64,000 bases of DNA from Eleginops maclovinus (lineage: Eukaryota > Chordata > Actinopteri > Perciformes > Eleginopidae), in the NCBI RefSeq assembly GCF_036324505.1, contig NC_086361.1:5281196-5345195 (forward strand), given 5' to 3'. A program made the position numbers and the translations under genes. Below, piece after piece: positions 1 to 12,030 of the stretch. How positions within the stretch are numbered: the first letter of the stretch is position 1; each line of letters opens with the position of its first letter. The notes under the pieces were generated by a model. That model saw only the letters and a list, made by a program, of their open reading frames with translations, had not been told where the DNA came from and did not search any database.

Positions 1-488
1 AAATTTGGTTATTAATTTAAGAGTGTACCCTGATTTTAGTTCTTCTCTTAGTAATACAGATAAACTGAGAATGACACATACAGTATACGCTGTTTCATTT
101 TGGCGTTTGAGCAGCTTTGATGGAGGGGGAGGTCCGGTGTTGAAAATGTAATGATGGGCTAATCCCCTCGCATGCGTAATGAGAGCTTGTGCCAAGAGCA
201 GGGCTCAAAACCAAAGTGCCATCTGCCTGACAGACACACTTTGTTCTGACGAGAACACGGCGACTCATCGCTTTTTACACACCACACCACCGCGGCGTTA
301 AAGCTGATTTCCAGCATCTCTTGTCACATTATGATAATACGCTTTTTGGTGCTACTCTGAGCTTTCTCCGATCGATAATCACTTTTCCCGTCCTTCCATC
401 GCGCGTAAAAGCTATTCGGTGCGCCATGAGGCAACATACCCGCTAAAAGAAGTCAATTTTTTCCCTGATTTTGAAACAAAACATCAAG
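1..488. other. trhr upstream region / 5' flank
   Basis: No coding exon is visible here. The stretch precedes the receptor start codon and probably contains 5' untranslated sequence and perhaps promoter elements. I could not place a convincing TATA box or transcription start. An upstream in-frame ATG at 471 would add six residues to the receptor, but the family start is at 489. Confidence 0.5.
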
Positions 489-1268
489 ATGGAAAACTTT
501 ACAACCGCTCCAGAGATAAACCACACTTTGGCGGTTTGGATAGACAACAGCCTACAATACAAAGTGATAAGCAGTTTGCTGCTTTTCGTGATTTGCGTTT
601 TAGGAGTCGTTGGCAACGTTATGGTCATCCTGGTGGTGCTCACTACCAAACACATGAGGACTCCCACCAACTGCTACCTGGTGAGTTTGGCGGTAGCTGA
701 CCTGATGGTGCTGTGCGCTGCTGGCTTACCCACAATCACAGAGAGCATCTTTGGATCCTGGGTGTTTGGACACTACGGGTGCCTCTGCATCACCTACTTT
801 CAGTACCTTGGGATCAACGCCTCGTCCTGCTCCATAACAGCGTTCACTATAGAGAGGTACATCGCTATCTGCCATCCCATTAAAGCGCAGTTCCTGTGCA
901 CCCTCTCCAGAGCCAAAAAGATTATTCTGTGCGTCTGGGCTTCCACTTCCCTGTACTGCATGATGTGGTTCTACCTGTCAGACATCCAGGAGGAGGTGTA
1001 CGACAACATCACCATCGTCACGTGCGGCTACAGAGTCCCCAGGAAGTTTTACCTGCCCATCTACTTCTTTGATTTCGGAGTTTTCTTCGTGGTCCCGCTG
1101 ATGCTCTCCGCGGTGTTGTACGGACTCATCGCCAGGATCCTCTTCATCAACCCGCTGCCCTCCGACCCCAAAGACAAGAAGAAGAACGGACATAACCACA
1201 GCAACACCAAGAGGACCAGCTGCAAGAACTCCCGCCACTCCAGCTCCACAGCCTCCTCCCGCAGACAG
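489..1268 (+). CDS. trhr: trhr coding exon 1 (residues 1-260)
   Basis: Encodes the extracellular N-terminus, TM1-TM5 and most of the third intracellular loop. It ends after the codons for S-S-R-R-Q at a GTGGGT donor (1269), phase 0. Reading on into the intron would add only 18 residues (V-G-A-V...) before a stop at 1325, giving a receptor without TM6 and TM7. I treat that extension as intron. Confidence 0.95.
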
Positions 1269-2717
1269 GTGGGTGCTGTGACACTCACAGACGGTGACAC
1301 ATCTGACAACATTAAAAGATGCTGATGTCTGTTAGTGCATTAACTCATTGCAAACACATTGTCATGTTCATAACTTTAGTAATACATTTAAGATTTTACA
1401 CATAGGAATACATAAAATAAAAAAGTATAACATTTGAAGTCATTTTAACTTCCACTTGGATCACTTTATCCACCACTGTAAAAGATTCAAAAGGATGAAA
1501 CATAAATGAATAGCTAACTAAGCAATTGAACAAAAATAACTTTCATTAGAAAACTAGGATGTTCTGTGCATAAATCGATTATGGCTTGATAATATATCAA
1601 CTTAAAATCCTATGGTTAACTTTATAAATTCTCGTTAGTAAAACATTTGAACCAAGTAGGAATTTATCCATGATAACAAATATGTCATACCAATAGATAA
1701 ATACATTCGTCCTGCAGATTTATGAAGGGATATATAAGGGTTATAAAATGTCTCATATGGACCAGTTTATTAATGAATGTCACATTTGAGGAGCCACAAC
1801 ACAGCCTTTCTGCTTCAAAAATACTTTCTGGATTCAGCTTTGGAAGTGGGGCAAAGTTTATTCCTATGAATGTTCCCTAAATGGCAGAACAAAAATGCCC
1901 GGATCATCCTGGAAACTGGACCAATAGAGCAAGCCCACGTTTTCCTTAAGCTCCGCCTCCAATCTGCTTCATCATGTCCAGTCTTGGCTCAGCCAAACGA
2001 GTTGAGGGAAAATATCTCTTGATTTGGCTTTAAATGGATTTAACTTTAGGTACCGAATGATTTCAATAAGGGCTAATCAAGTGTTTGTACGGGGTAGTTG
2101 ATTTAGCTTTAAAAAAAAGATGATACACTGATTTATAGACGTCTCTTTCCCAATGTAAGTCAAGGGGGAAACTTCTTTTTGGGCCCAAATTACGACTCAG
2201 ACTGACACGGATGTTGTGGTATCACTGTTTTGCCACTGGTTCACAGTGGCTGGCAGCAGCAGTTCATATTTGTGCTTGTTGCCCCGTGCAGGTGACCAAG
2301 ATGCTGGCTGTGGTGGTGTTCCTGTTTGCCACGCTCTGGATGCCGTACCGCACTCTGGTGGTGGTCAACTCCTTCCTGGACCGGGCCTACCTGGACAGCT
2401 GGTTCCTGCTTTTCTGCCGAATCTGCATCTACCTCAACAGCGCCATCAACCCGGTCATCTACAACGCCATGTCTCAGAAGTTTCGCGCCGCTTTCCGCAA
2501 GATCTGCGGCTGCGGGAGGAAAGGCTCGGATAAACCCGCTGCTTACAGTGTGGCCCTTACTTACAGCGTGGCCAAAGAGACATCCATGGTGGAGAGCACC
2601 GACCCCTTCACTACGGAACTAGAGGAGCTCACAGCCACTGACGATCTGCTGTCTGAACAGAAGATGATGTTTCTTGACCCCGACGTGTACGGGAAGGAGA
2701 ATTTTAGCGACGCGTGA
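489..2717 (+). CDS. trhr: thyrotropin-releasing hormone receptor, two coding exons (489-1268, 2292-2717)
   Basis: This is a complete class A G protein-coupled receptor of 401 residues; the human TRHR is 398. In the family, TRHR binds the tripeptide TRH at the plasma membrane and signals mainly through Gq/11 and phospholipase C. Visible landmarks are N-glycosylation sequons at N3 and N11, the TM3 cysteine C98 with ECL2 partner C179, the E-R-Y motif near 122-124, WMPY in TM6 (276-279) and NPVIY in TM7. Residues matching known TRH contacts of the human receptor are kept: Y106, N110, Y279 (human 282) and R303 (human 306). The tail has a C-x-C pair (ICGC) like the palmitoylated cysteines of the family. 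The start at 489 gives the family N-terminus MEN. Synteny with nudcd1 favours the type 1 receptor; the teleost a/b paralogue cannot be decided here. Confidence 0.95.
1269..2291 (+). other. trhr intron, 1023 bp
   Basis: Phase 0 intron with a GTGGGT donor and a GTGCAG acceptor, placed just before TM6 as in the mammalian gene. It is AT-rich and I recognise no repeat or RNA gene in it. Confidence 0.9.
2292..2717 (+). CDS. trhr: trhr coding exon 2 (residues 261-401)
   Basis: Begins V-T-K-M-L-A-V-V-V, the conserved start of TM6 after the splice site. It encodes TM6, ECL3, TM7 and a cytoplasmic tail of about 80 residues rich in Ser, Thr and acidic residues, ending at TGA 2715-2717. The open frame upstream of 2292 is intron; the tract GCCCCGTGCAG is a good acceptor. 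Confidence 0.95.
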   Translation: MTKMLAVVVFLFATLWMPYRTLVVVNSFLDRAYLDSWFLLFCRICIYLNSAINPVIYNAMSQKFRAAFRKICGCGRKGSDKPAAYSVALTYSVAKETSMVESTDPFTTELEELTATDDLLSEQKMMFLDPDVYGKENFSDA

Positions 2718-4825
2718 GCTTCGTTTGCGAAGGGTCAACCGAGGATTTAAGAGTTTGAATATGTTGACTAATGTAGTCCGTTAAGAGAGAATATGGTTTC
2801 CTGAGTGCCTGCTGACCTTTACATAGCCAGAGATGTAAACACAGATTACAGCTGCTGATGCGTAATGACAGTGTTTGAGGCACAAAGCCGAGAATGATCC
2901 CAGACATCAGGAAGCAGCAAACACGGACAGATAAGCACCCTTTCATTGCACAGCTGTTATCTTATCCTGGACCTACCCAAGTCATCAACTGAGTATCAGT
3001 CAACAAAACACAAATGTGAACCAGCATGCTCACTTGAGATGTGCGGCATACAGAACTCCAATACCCAGAAATCCTGCAAACGGACACGTTTACCAACATA
3101 GCCACTCGGTGATGCTCGTATGAAAGGAAAGGTACCAAAGAGATGACAGAAGCGAAAAGAAAAAAAACGGAGAATTGTCAAGAGTTGAATTGCCTCTCCA
3201 TGTCACGATTTACCATTATCGTAGAGTGAATTGACTGCACTGTTCATGCTGAATATCATGATGGGTGTTTTTCCTCAGTTTCAGACAGATTTGGGGCGTT
3301 TAGACCGAGGAAGAGAATACCATTTCACACCAATAAAACACCTCAACCAGCGCAGCTTTAATAACTGTATGCCCCCTGATGTTTTCAGGGCAGGCAGCCC
3401 ATTAAAGGGTGAGTCATGCCTGAACCCTCATGGACAGAACTGGCTCTATTATTATTCTGAAGGACTGCGTGCGCGGCCTCGAAGCAGGATGAGAAAAGAG
3501 TTCGTTCAGGAGGGCAGGTTCAGTCTTTATATAAAGAGATGCTTTGTTGAGATTTTCTTCTGTAAAGCGTTCACTGATAGAGTAGGGAGACAAGTACATA
3601 GAGTGCTTTGTAAATTAAATGCAAAAAGTGCCATAATAAAGTTTATTATGTGTTGTTTCCACAGTAACATCCTGTTTCTAAGGAATAGTTTATAATGGGT
3701 TGATACCTTTTCCCTATTGACATCATTTGTAGGTTTAAAAAAAGCCAATATTTTATAATGCTTTAGACAATAATCACAATAAGACAAATGTAAGAACAAC
3801 CTTTAGTTGCTCTTTATAATTCAGAATAAATAGATTTGCCTTATTGTTATTGTCTATTAGACTGGAAATACAATATTGTAGGTTTAAGGAAATATGTGCC
3901 AATGTCGGAATTTATTTCAAACAAAAATGGCAGAACTGTCGGTGAGAAGGATAAACAGGAAGTTACCCATTTCTAGCAGTAGTTACAAGTCTCTTTAAAG
4001 TGGTTAGAGCAAAATTACTGCGCCATCCAAAAAGAACATTGAATATACAAGTGGACCCTCCATTGGATAGAGAAAGGGCGCAATATGGACACCAAAATCT
4101 ATTAATGAATCTATATTTACAACTAGTCAATGGCCTTGTGTGGAAATATGCACCTGAAACCACAACCACCAGTGAGGTGAGAAAGGTGAAACCACAAAAA
4201 AAGACAACTCAAGTAACTTCTTTAACCTTCAAAAAACAAACAAACACTAGAACCAGATAACTTTTAGCATCTCCAACTTGTTTCGGTAGCACTGTCACAA
4301 AGATCGTTTTCCTAAGAACTATCAACAAGGCAGGACGTGTGCCAAAACAAACAGCCCAACAGGGTCTTTGATAACGCAATATCTGTCCATTGATTTTCAT
4401 TTAAACAAAAAGACAACCGTTAGCAACCTGGCTACAGTAAAACCACCTATAGTATTAGTACCTACGCAGGTTACTTACAGACCTAGCTAAGTGGAAAGAA
4501 CATTTTTCCCCACCTTTTTTCTGCCTTACCCTGGTAAAATTACCCTGGTTGTTGATCTAGCACTTTTATTATGAAAGGGAGTTCCTGACCTGGCGGCAGA
4601 AAGAATTGCAAAGCAAAAGCACATTTGAAAGGAAACCAATCTAAAATCAGATGGTGTCATTGTTCTACAACCATAACATTGTGCCATCAACATTGACTTC
4701 ATAATGATAAGTTAGAGGAACTTTTGCCACTCTGGTGAATGTATTTATTCATAGTTAGTACTTTTTTTCTTCAGCTTTCTAAAGGTCTACAGTGATACAT
4801 TTTAATAAATGCCACTCTTGGTTAT
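2718..4825. other. intergenic / possible trhr 3' UTR
   Basis: No gene seen. An AATAAA-type signal occurs within 1 kb of the trhr stop (around 3331-3336) and another near 3635, so part of this stretch is probably the trhr 3' untranslated region. Its end cannot be fixed. The longer open frames here, such as 3231-3695, have no recognisable domain. Confidence 0.4.
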
Positions 4826-7040
4826 AAGGCAAGGCAAGTTTATTTATATAGCACCTTTCAACACAAGGTCATTCAAAGAGCTTTACAAACATGAAAGACA
4901 TTAAGACCGTTAAAAATGAGTGCAGCATAAACACATTATAGAGGGCATTTAAAAACAGTCATTTAAGAGCAAAGATACTGAAATAAACAGGTATCAAATA
5001 CATGAGTAAAAGTCACAGTGCAATGTTTGATCAGAACAGTTCAATTAAAAGCAGCGGCAAAAAGAAATGTTTTCAGCCTGGATTTAAAAGTAGTAAGAGT
5101 TGCAGCGGCCCTGCAGGGTTCTGGGAGTTTGTTCCAGATATTTGGAGCATAATAACTGAACGCTGCTTCTCTTTGTTTAGTTCTAAGTCTGGGGACAGAA
5201 AGTTGACCCGTTCCAGAAGACCTGAGAGTTCTGGATGTAATTTTGGGCCTAACCCATTCAATGCTTTATAAACCAGCAGCAGAACTATGAAATCAATTCT
5301 CTGACAGACAGGAAGCCAGTGTAAAGAATTCAGAACTGGAGTGATGTGATCCACTCTCTCAGTGTAAAGACTTCAGAACTGGAGTGATGTGATCCACTCT
5401 CTCAGTGTAAAGTCTTCAGAACTGGACTGATGTGATCCACTCTCTTAGTGTAAAGACTTCAGAACTGGAGTGATGTGATCCACTCTCTCAGTGTAAAGAC
5501 TTCAGAACTGGACTGATGTGATCCACTCTCTTAGTGTAAAGACCTCAGAACTGGACTGATGTGATCCACTCTCTTAGTGTAAAGACCTCAGAACTGGAGT
5601 GACGTGATCCACTCTCTCAGTGTAAAGACCTCAGGACTGGAGTGATGTGATCCACTCTCTTAGTGTAAAGACCTCAGAACTGGAGTGATGTGATCCACTC
5701 TCTCAGTGTAAAGACTTCAGGACTGGAGCGATGTGATCCACTCTCTTAGTGTTAGTGAGGACCCAGCAGCAGCGTTCTGAATCAGCTGCAGCTTTCTAAT
5801 GGATGTCTTAGTGAGACCTGCAAAGACACCGTTACAGTAGTCCAGTCTACTGAAGATAAAAGCATGGACAAGTTTTTCTAGATCCTGCTGTGACATTAGT
5901 CCTTCAATCCTAGATATGTTCTTCTGGTGATAGTAGGCGGACTTAGTGATTGTTTTAATGTGACTGTTGAAATTCAGAGTGCAGGACTACACCTAGGTTT
6001 CTGGCGTTAGCTGTTGTTTTGAACATTACTGATTGAAGCTCAGCACTGACTTTTTGTCGTTCCTCCTTTGTTCCAAAAACAATTACCTCGGTTTTCTCTT
6101 TGTTTAATTGGAGAAAGTTCTGACTCATCCAGTCATTGATTTGTTCAATGCACTTACTCAGTGTTTGAATTGGAGCATAGTCTCCTGGTGAAATGGTAAT
6201 GTAAATGTGTGTATCATCTGCATAGCTATGGTAACTTCTTTACTTTTCATTATCTGAGCCAGTGGAAGCATTTAGATGTTAAAGAGAAGAGGCCCCAAGA
6301 TGGATCCTTGAGGAACCCCACATGTCATATTGGTCAGCTCTGATGTGTAGCTGCCTATAGAGACAAGTGTTTCCTGTCCTTTAAGTAAGATTCAAACCAA
6401 TTCAGAACTGTTGCTGAAAGTCCCAACCAGTTTTCTAGTCAGTCTAGCAATATTTTGCGGTCAACAGTGTGAAATGCAGTGCTGAGATCTAATAATACTA
6501 ACACTGAGACTCTGCCACTGTCTGTGTTTAAGTGGATGTCATTGAAGACCTTAACAAGAGCAGTCTCAGTGCTGTGGTGCGGTCGAAAGCCTGACTGGAA
6601 CACATCGAAACAGTTATTTGCATCCAAGAATTTACTCAGTTTTTAAAAACTACTTTTTCAATGATTTTAACTAGAAATGGGAGGATTGATATGGGCCTGT
6701 AATTATTCATTGCTGAAGCATCCAAATTATTCTTTTTTAAGAGCAGTTTAATGACTGCAGTTTTCAGGGCCTGTGGAAATACACTGAGTGAAGAGACCTG
6801 TTTACTATATGAAGTAGCTCTGAGGACATGCTATGAAAAACATTTTAGAAAAGCTTGTAGGTATAATATCAAGGCAGCAGGAGGAGGACTTCAGATGTAG
6901 AATAATGTCCTCTAGGTCTTTATCATTAATCTGATGGAATTGTGTCATGGTGTTTGAATTGATTTTAAGTGGACACAAGAACAACACATTTGCTGTACCT
7001 GATACAGAAACACTAATTACAAAAACATTTAGATAAGCCT
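4826..7040 (-). mobile_element. L2-like non-LTR retrotransposon relic (minus strand)
   Basis: Decayed LINE of the L2 type. Read on the minus strand in order it shows I-N-D-K-D-L-E-D-I-I (around 6900), then the reverse transcriptase block F-Q-S-G-F-R-x-x-H-S-T-E-T-A-L and D-L-S-T-A-F (6439-6627), the Y-A-D-D-T active site (about 6208-6222), the C-terminal H-W-L-P-V-C-Q-R-I block (5290-5330) and a 3' end reading GGTGCTATATAAATAAAC. The frame is broken many times, and a minisatellite has grown inside it at 5318-5747. The 3' end near 4826 is sharp; the 5' limit is approximate. A second copy lies in opposite orientation at 29998-31020. Confidence 0.8.
5318..5750. repeat. 43-bp minisatellite, ten copies, derived from LINE coding sequence
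   Basis: Ten consecutive 43-bp units start at 5318, 5361, 5404, 5447, 5490, 5533, 5576, 5619, 5662 and 5705. Each begins AGTGTAAAG and ends in a CACTCTCT-type tract; units differ by only a few substitutions. On the minus strand a unit encodes the LINE peptide around V-D-H-I-T-P-V-L-K-S-L. The same sequence occurs once at about 30483-30532 in the other LINE copy. Because 43 is not a multiple of three, each added unit shifts the frame. Confidence 0.95.
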
Positions 7041-8473
7041 TATTCAATGGTGGTACCTCCTTGTGTGGTCTACGATTCTCTCAAATTAAATAACATTTTA
7101 AAGTTTACTTGGGCAGTGGTGCAACCTCATTGCTTCACCAAGTAAAATAATGTATATAGAGTGACAGATAAAGAACATGTTAATATGTTTCAGCTGCTCA
7201 ACATAAGCTCCATCAAAGTGTTCACATTGAAGCAAAGTGAAGTGAAGTGGACCGTGCTTTGTGTCATGTGTACTGTGGATTTAACAAACTGTCGCTTTCC
7301 TGTTTGGCTCTGTAGTTGTGACAACCCACAGTGAACATGGCTGAATGGATGTGATGCTGTTGCGTGTGTGGAATATAATTGGGCTGCAGACACGGCAGAG
7401 GAAGACGAAGCTCTCACTGTGAAACCGGCTTCATTCACCGCTGTATGTGAAATATGTCAGATGAATACTGCATCTTGTGTTTAATGACTGTACCAATACT
7501 GTAAATGCCTTTGAGTATGAGTAGATTCATTAATATTTGTGTGTTGCCTTTGTATTTAAATAGTTATTTATGGTAATCTGTATATTTTTCTGCAACTCTA
7601 TATTTTGTTATTGCCCATCAGAATTATACATAATATGTTGTGATGCTGAATTTGGAAGCTTCTGCCTTGGGCTTGCTTTTTTAGAGAACTGTGATCCAGT
7701 GTATGTTTGATGGTTATATAGAAATTGCAAATGTTATATTTATGTTCCAAATAAAGTTGATTCTGGTATTAGATTATATTATGTCTTCACATTACTTTTT
7801 GGGTACAGAATTGCGCATTTTGGAACGTCACCTCTCTTTTTCTTTTAAATTAAACTGATGACATGAGCATCCAAGATTTTTTTGAAAAATATTTATAATC
7901 AGCTCTTCCTTCTGCTCATGATATCTTCTCTGCAACCACCCACACTGAGCAGGTTTGGGCTGTAGTCAAAGGACAGGCAGGAGGAAATAAGAAGGAACAA
8001 ATCCAACATTTCTGAAATAACTTCTCTTTCTTGGACATTCATCCAATCAAAAATACTCCTTGCAGCCAAAAGAAATGTTTCTTATCAAATTAAAGATATT
8101 ATGTGATACAAAAATATGTCATCAGTGCACCAGTCTCTATGTCAGTTGGTCAGAAACTTTGTCTTTACACATGTCAGAAACAAAACTCCAAACACATGTT
8201 TCTCTCTATTGGGCAGACAAATAATGATGTCGATCAAGACCTTTTTCAACTGCTCGGTACCTGCTAGTTAATTAAACTGTTCCTTTCAGTCGTTTTATCA
8301 GCTGTCAAACAGGTATTCATATTTGTGAACGTCTCCTGCATTTAGCTTTCATGTCTGGTGCATGCTCATTCACCATAGGCAGAACAATGCAGGCAAAAAG
8401 GCAATAGAAATCATTTATTAGAGTATTCTTCATATAAGATGAATGTATGTAATGGATATTTTATTTATTTAAA
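7041..8473. other. intergenic, no gene seen
   Basis: AT-rich sequence without recognisable coding or repeat content. An AATAAA at 7750-7755 followed by a T-rich stretch could be a polyadenylation signal on the plus strand, but no upstream exon was found. Confidence 0.4.
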
Positions 8474-9197
8474 GTAGTATTGTAGTACTCGAGACCGGTA
8501 TTGACACCACTTTTCGAAGGTCTTGGTCTTGTCTCGGAATCGACTGCATTTGTCCTCTGGCTTGTCTTGGTCTCAGACCAATAGGACTCGAGATTTTACG
8601 TCAAGATCGGTCAAGACCACTGCTGTGGCTGGGGATGTGATTGGATGCTCTGTTTCAAATGCAACCAATAACGTTACTTCACTGACTTTTAAGCACTCAT
8701 GAGACCTCAAATATTATACTCATGCGCCGCAATGTTTGTAAACATGGGACTGGTCTTTAAGGGCTGCTACCCCCTCAGCCCCGTTCACATACACTCAAAT
8801 GGTCGGGAACTGAAAATGTTGGGAAATTCAACGATAATACAATTTGGGTACACAAACCACAAAAATGTCAATAATTTACTAATTTTTGTGATTTTGTTTT
8901 TTAATGAAAATAATCGCTTTTCGAATAAATATTATGATGAAGTTGAATTTAAAGTCTAATGTTTGCACAAGGGTCTTTTTATGATGATGTGGATCTTTCA
9001 GATCAAATCGGCTATGGTATCTTCCACATTCTATTGTAAGTGTATTATGAAGTGTTGGATTCAAACTCGTCTGGTTCCGGTCTTGATTTGGTCTTGCCCT
9101 TCCTTGATCTTGGTCTTGACTTAGTCTCGGCCTCTTAAGATCTTTGTCTTGTCTGGACCTTGGTACACTCCGGTCTTGGTCATGACTACTACACTCA
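8474..9197. repeat. interspersed element with GGTCTTG-rich ends, probably a non-autonomous DNA transposon
   Basis: Both ends are rich in short GGTCTTGGTCT-like repeats and are inverted relative to each other. The left end has TGTAGTACTCGAGACCGG; the right end, read in reverse, has TGTAGTAGTCATGACCAAG. The middle (8620-9060) is unique and has no transposase. The superfamily and target duplication were not resolved. Confidence 0.5.
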
Positions 9198-9830
9198 TAT
9201 AAAGTCAGTACTATAATAATCGTTGCTGAATACTGTGTCTGTATGTATTATTTTTAGATTGCCTAATATATCCCATAATACATTAAATTCATGTAGCGCT
9301 TTGTTGACAGACAGCTCCTTTGACTTCAGCAGAATGAAAATTGACTGATGTTTAGTATGTAAATGTGTCAAACCACACAACATCCATCACTTTAAATTAG
9401 ACATAACAATGAAACTCATTTGCATTCAAATAGCCCCCCTACATTTACCATAAGAGACTATGTGAAGACATAAACACTGCATTTCTCAATAAATGTAAAT
9501 TGTGCTTCCATCTACGGAACATCAGCCAATATAAAGTCTGAGAACAGTTTCAGTTATCTGCTAATTTACTGCCATAGCCCGGGCTTTACTGCGTGAGTGG
9601 AATAACAAAAGGCTTCATACAATTTCTCTGGAGTGTAAATAATGTTTGGACGTGAGCCAGCCCACAAAGTGTGCACAGATGCTGGTGTGCTGTCGGCTCC
9701 AGGCTCAGATGAGAGAAAGTCTATAAATCACCTTAAAAAGAAACTGCATTAACTTTTAGCCAGTTCCCTCATGACACTTTTAGATTTTCCCTTATATTAA
9801 CTTAATCCCATTTAGTCCAAACCTAACATT
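9198..9830. other. intergenic, nothing recognised
   Basis: No exon, RNA gene or repeat could be supported in this stretch. Confidence 0.4.
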
Positions 9831-10200
9831 AAAGAGGCCATATGATGATTTATGGGGTTTTCCCTTTCCTGTAGTGTGTTATATAGGCATCCATGTAAAT
9901 GGTCTGCAAAGGCTACAATCTCTGTGTTCCTTCCAGAGGGAGCCCCCCCCCCCAGCCTGAAACGCCTCAATTGGACTCCTTTGTTTACTTCTGTAACATA
10001 GCGACACATAATGACACGCTTCTATTGGCTAGAGCTCCAACACATTGTACGTGATAAGGGGGCGAGACATCTCTAAGCGGTTGACCAATCAAAACCGAAC
10101 CGGCCACCTAACCAATCAGAGCAGACTGGGCTCCGATTTCAGACAGAGGGTGAAAAGTATGAATCTGAATATGAAAGACGAATGTCCTTCTTAGAATGGT
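9831..10200 (+). repeat. dispersed repeat family A, copy 1
   Basis: Starts TTAAAGAGGCCATATGATG and contains TTCCCTTTCCTGTAGTGTG, ATGTAAATGGTCTGCAAAG and TCTATTGGCTAGAGCTCCAA. Related copies lie at 21145-21545 (plus) and 53670-53915 (minus). No coding capacity. The TTAA at the start suggests a TTAA-targeting MITE, but the right end has decayed. Confidence 0.65.
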
Positions 10201-11837
10201 GCAGGAATTAGTCCTAATTCGTTATCAGGGTAGTTGGCTGAAATTAGGTCTGTGGTTAACACCAGCTTAGAGATTTTCATAATTTGTTCTACAACATGAA
10301 ATACGTCAGTAAATACTCCACTTGCCAATGCCTCAATTTCTGTCTGTCATCGAAAAGGTGGGTGTTAGTAAGTGAATACATGAGACTACTAAACATCACG
10401 TCGAGCATTAGCCGCCTTTAGCTTAGTGGTGTGACTATAAGTCATGTGACCCTGATATTAGCTTTCTACTTCTACCAATTGCATTTACCAAAATGATAAT
10501 AGGGGTTTAATTATGTAAGTCCTAAAAATGTGTCATCACTGCACCACTTTAGAGGCAAGGGTTTTTTGTTTAAGAGCAGTACTTTTAAAAACTCAAACTT
10601 TGTCAACACAAAACATTACAAAACACAGCTATGCCACCAACACTGTTTGACTGACAGGTGATATCTGGCAATTGCAGAGCAGAAACACCATAGCAATTAT
10701 CCATTAACAACAACAGGACAAAATAAAAAACTTCAGATTTAAATGGCTCTCTTGTATATGACAGGCTATAATTAGCAGGCGGGCAGGGGACCTGATTAGA
10801 TCAATCACATCACTGCCCCTCTGGAAGTGAAGTAAAAGAGCATCCTCGCTGTAATATGAAGAAGTCTGATTAGCCTTAATGAAGTGTCAAAACAGACAAG
10901 GTGCAGTGGAGGCACTGGTGAAGTGAGAGGAAAGGGAGAAATATAGCACAAGAGGGCAGGGGGAGAAGAACATGAGGGAGGATGAGCAGGACATTATTCA
11001 GGTAGATGCACAGAGCTAGAGATAAGATACTTTCTGGCTCATTAACTATGAAATAAAAGGGTTTCAGCACAATAAAAAGAGGGTTGTTCTGTGATAATGG
11101 CACTGTAATGTTCCTTAGGACACACTGGACAGAGACTGCAACAAAGACAAGGGGCTGTGTAATTACAGCTCTCACGCATTTTCAGCTTTTATGAATAATT
11201 ACAGAAGAGGAAAACGACATGTTCGGAGAAGAGTCACCTTTCCTATAGTTTTTAATGTCACAGAGTTACAGTAATGAATCCAAATACTGCAGAGCCGTCA
11301 GTGAAGGATATATTTGACCATATAATTTAGAGATAGAGGGGGGCATTATTCTATATTTTATTATTGTCAAGATATCCTACGAAATCTCCCAAAACATCAA
11401 GGAATTGATCCAACTACCTGATATCGTTTCACTGATATACAACAAAAAAATGCTTAACTGGATGACATTCAAAGGCAATGATTTTTATTTTGAATTAATC
11501 ATAATGTAAATTCACCCTCCTGTTGCCATTAATACAGACCACTGCCACATATGTGTATTAATCCAGATGAAAATAGTCTCTAGCAAATACCTTTTCTAAA
11601 AACTACAGTTTCCATCTTTTGTAAGAAAATACTTTGCACTAAAGAGTAGTTTTGGTCTTTTCGGGGGATTTATTGATCATAAGAAAAATATAAAAATGAC
11701 CAGCCTCCTCTTCTAAAGCTGCTATAATCAATATTTTATATCAACAATGGATCAAAACACAGTGTGATAGTGTGTGACAGCAGACAAATGGGTAATATAA
11801 TTCTTTGTTTTCACCACTCGAGTCTACAGCTAGTGAT
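10201..11837. other. intergenic, nothing recognised
   Basis: AT-rich sequence with no gene or repeat that I can support. Confidence 0.4.
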
Positions 11838-12030
11838 TAAAGGAATAGTTTGACATTTATCGAAATGTGCCTTGATAAATAGTATCAATATTTTTCTCAA
11901 CAGAATGAATGAAAGTAAAAATAACTCGTGCAGCTAGTTAGCTTAGCTTAGCAATATGAAATGGAATAGGGGGAAACAGCTAGCTCTGTGACAGTAATAA
12001 TATCGTCTACAGTACCAGCTCTTAAAAATC
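11838..12030 (+). repeat. dispersed repeat family B, copy 1
   Basis: Opens AAAGGAATAGTTTGACATTT and contains GTTAGCTTAGCTTAGCA and GGGGGAAACAGCTAGCTC. A diverged relative lies at 48541-48715. These words are typical of a common fish interspersed repeat. Non-coding. Confidence 0.55.

Noticed and set aside
471..488. Upstream ATG as the trhr start
   Set aside because: The family N-terminus (MEN) begins at 489; the six extra residues have no counterpart in known TRH receptors.
3231..3695. 154-codon plus-strand open frame downstream of trhr
   Set aside because: No recognisable domain and no splice context; composition resembles non-coding DNA and it lies in probable 3' UTR.
5318..5750. Possible CRISPR array (regular 43-bp repeats)
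   Set aside because: Units abut directly with no unique spacers, and they are derived from LINE coding DNA in a vertebrate genome.
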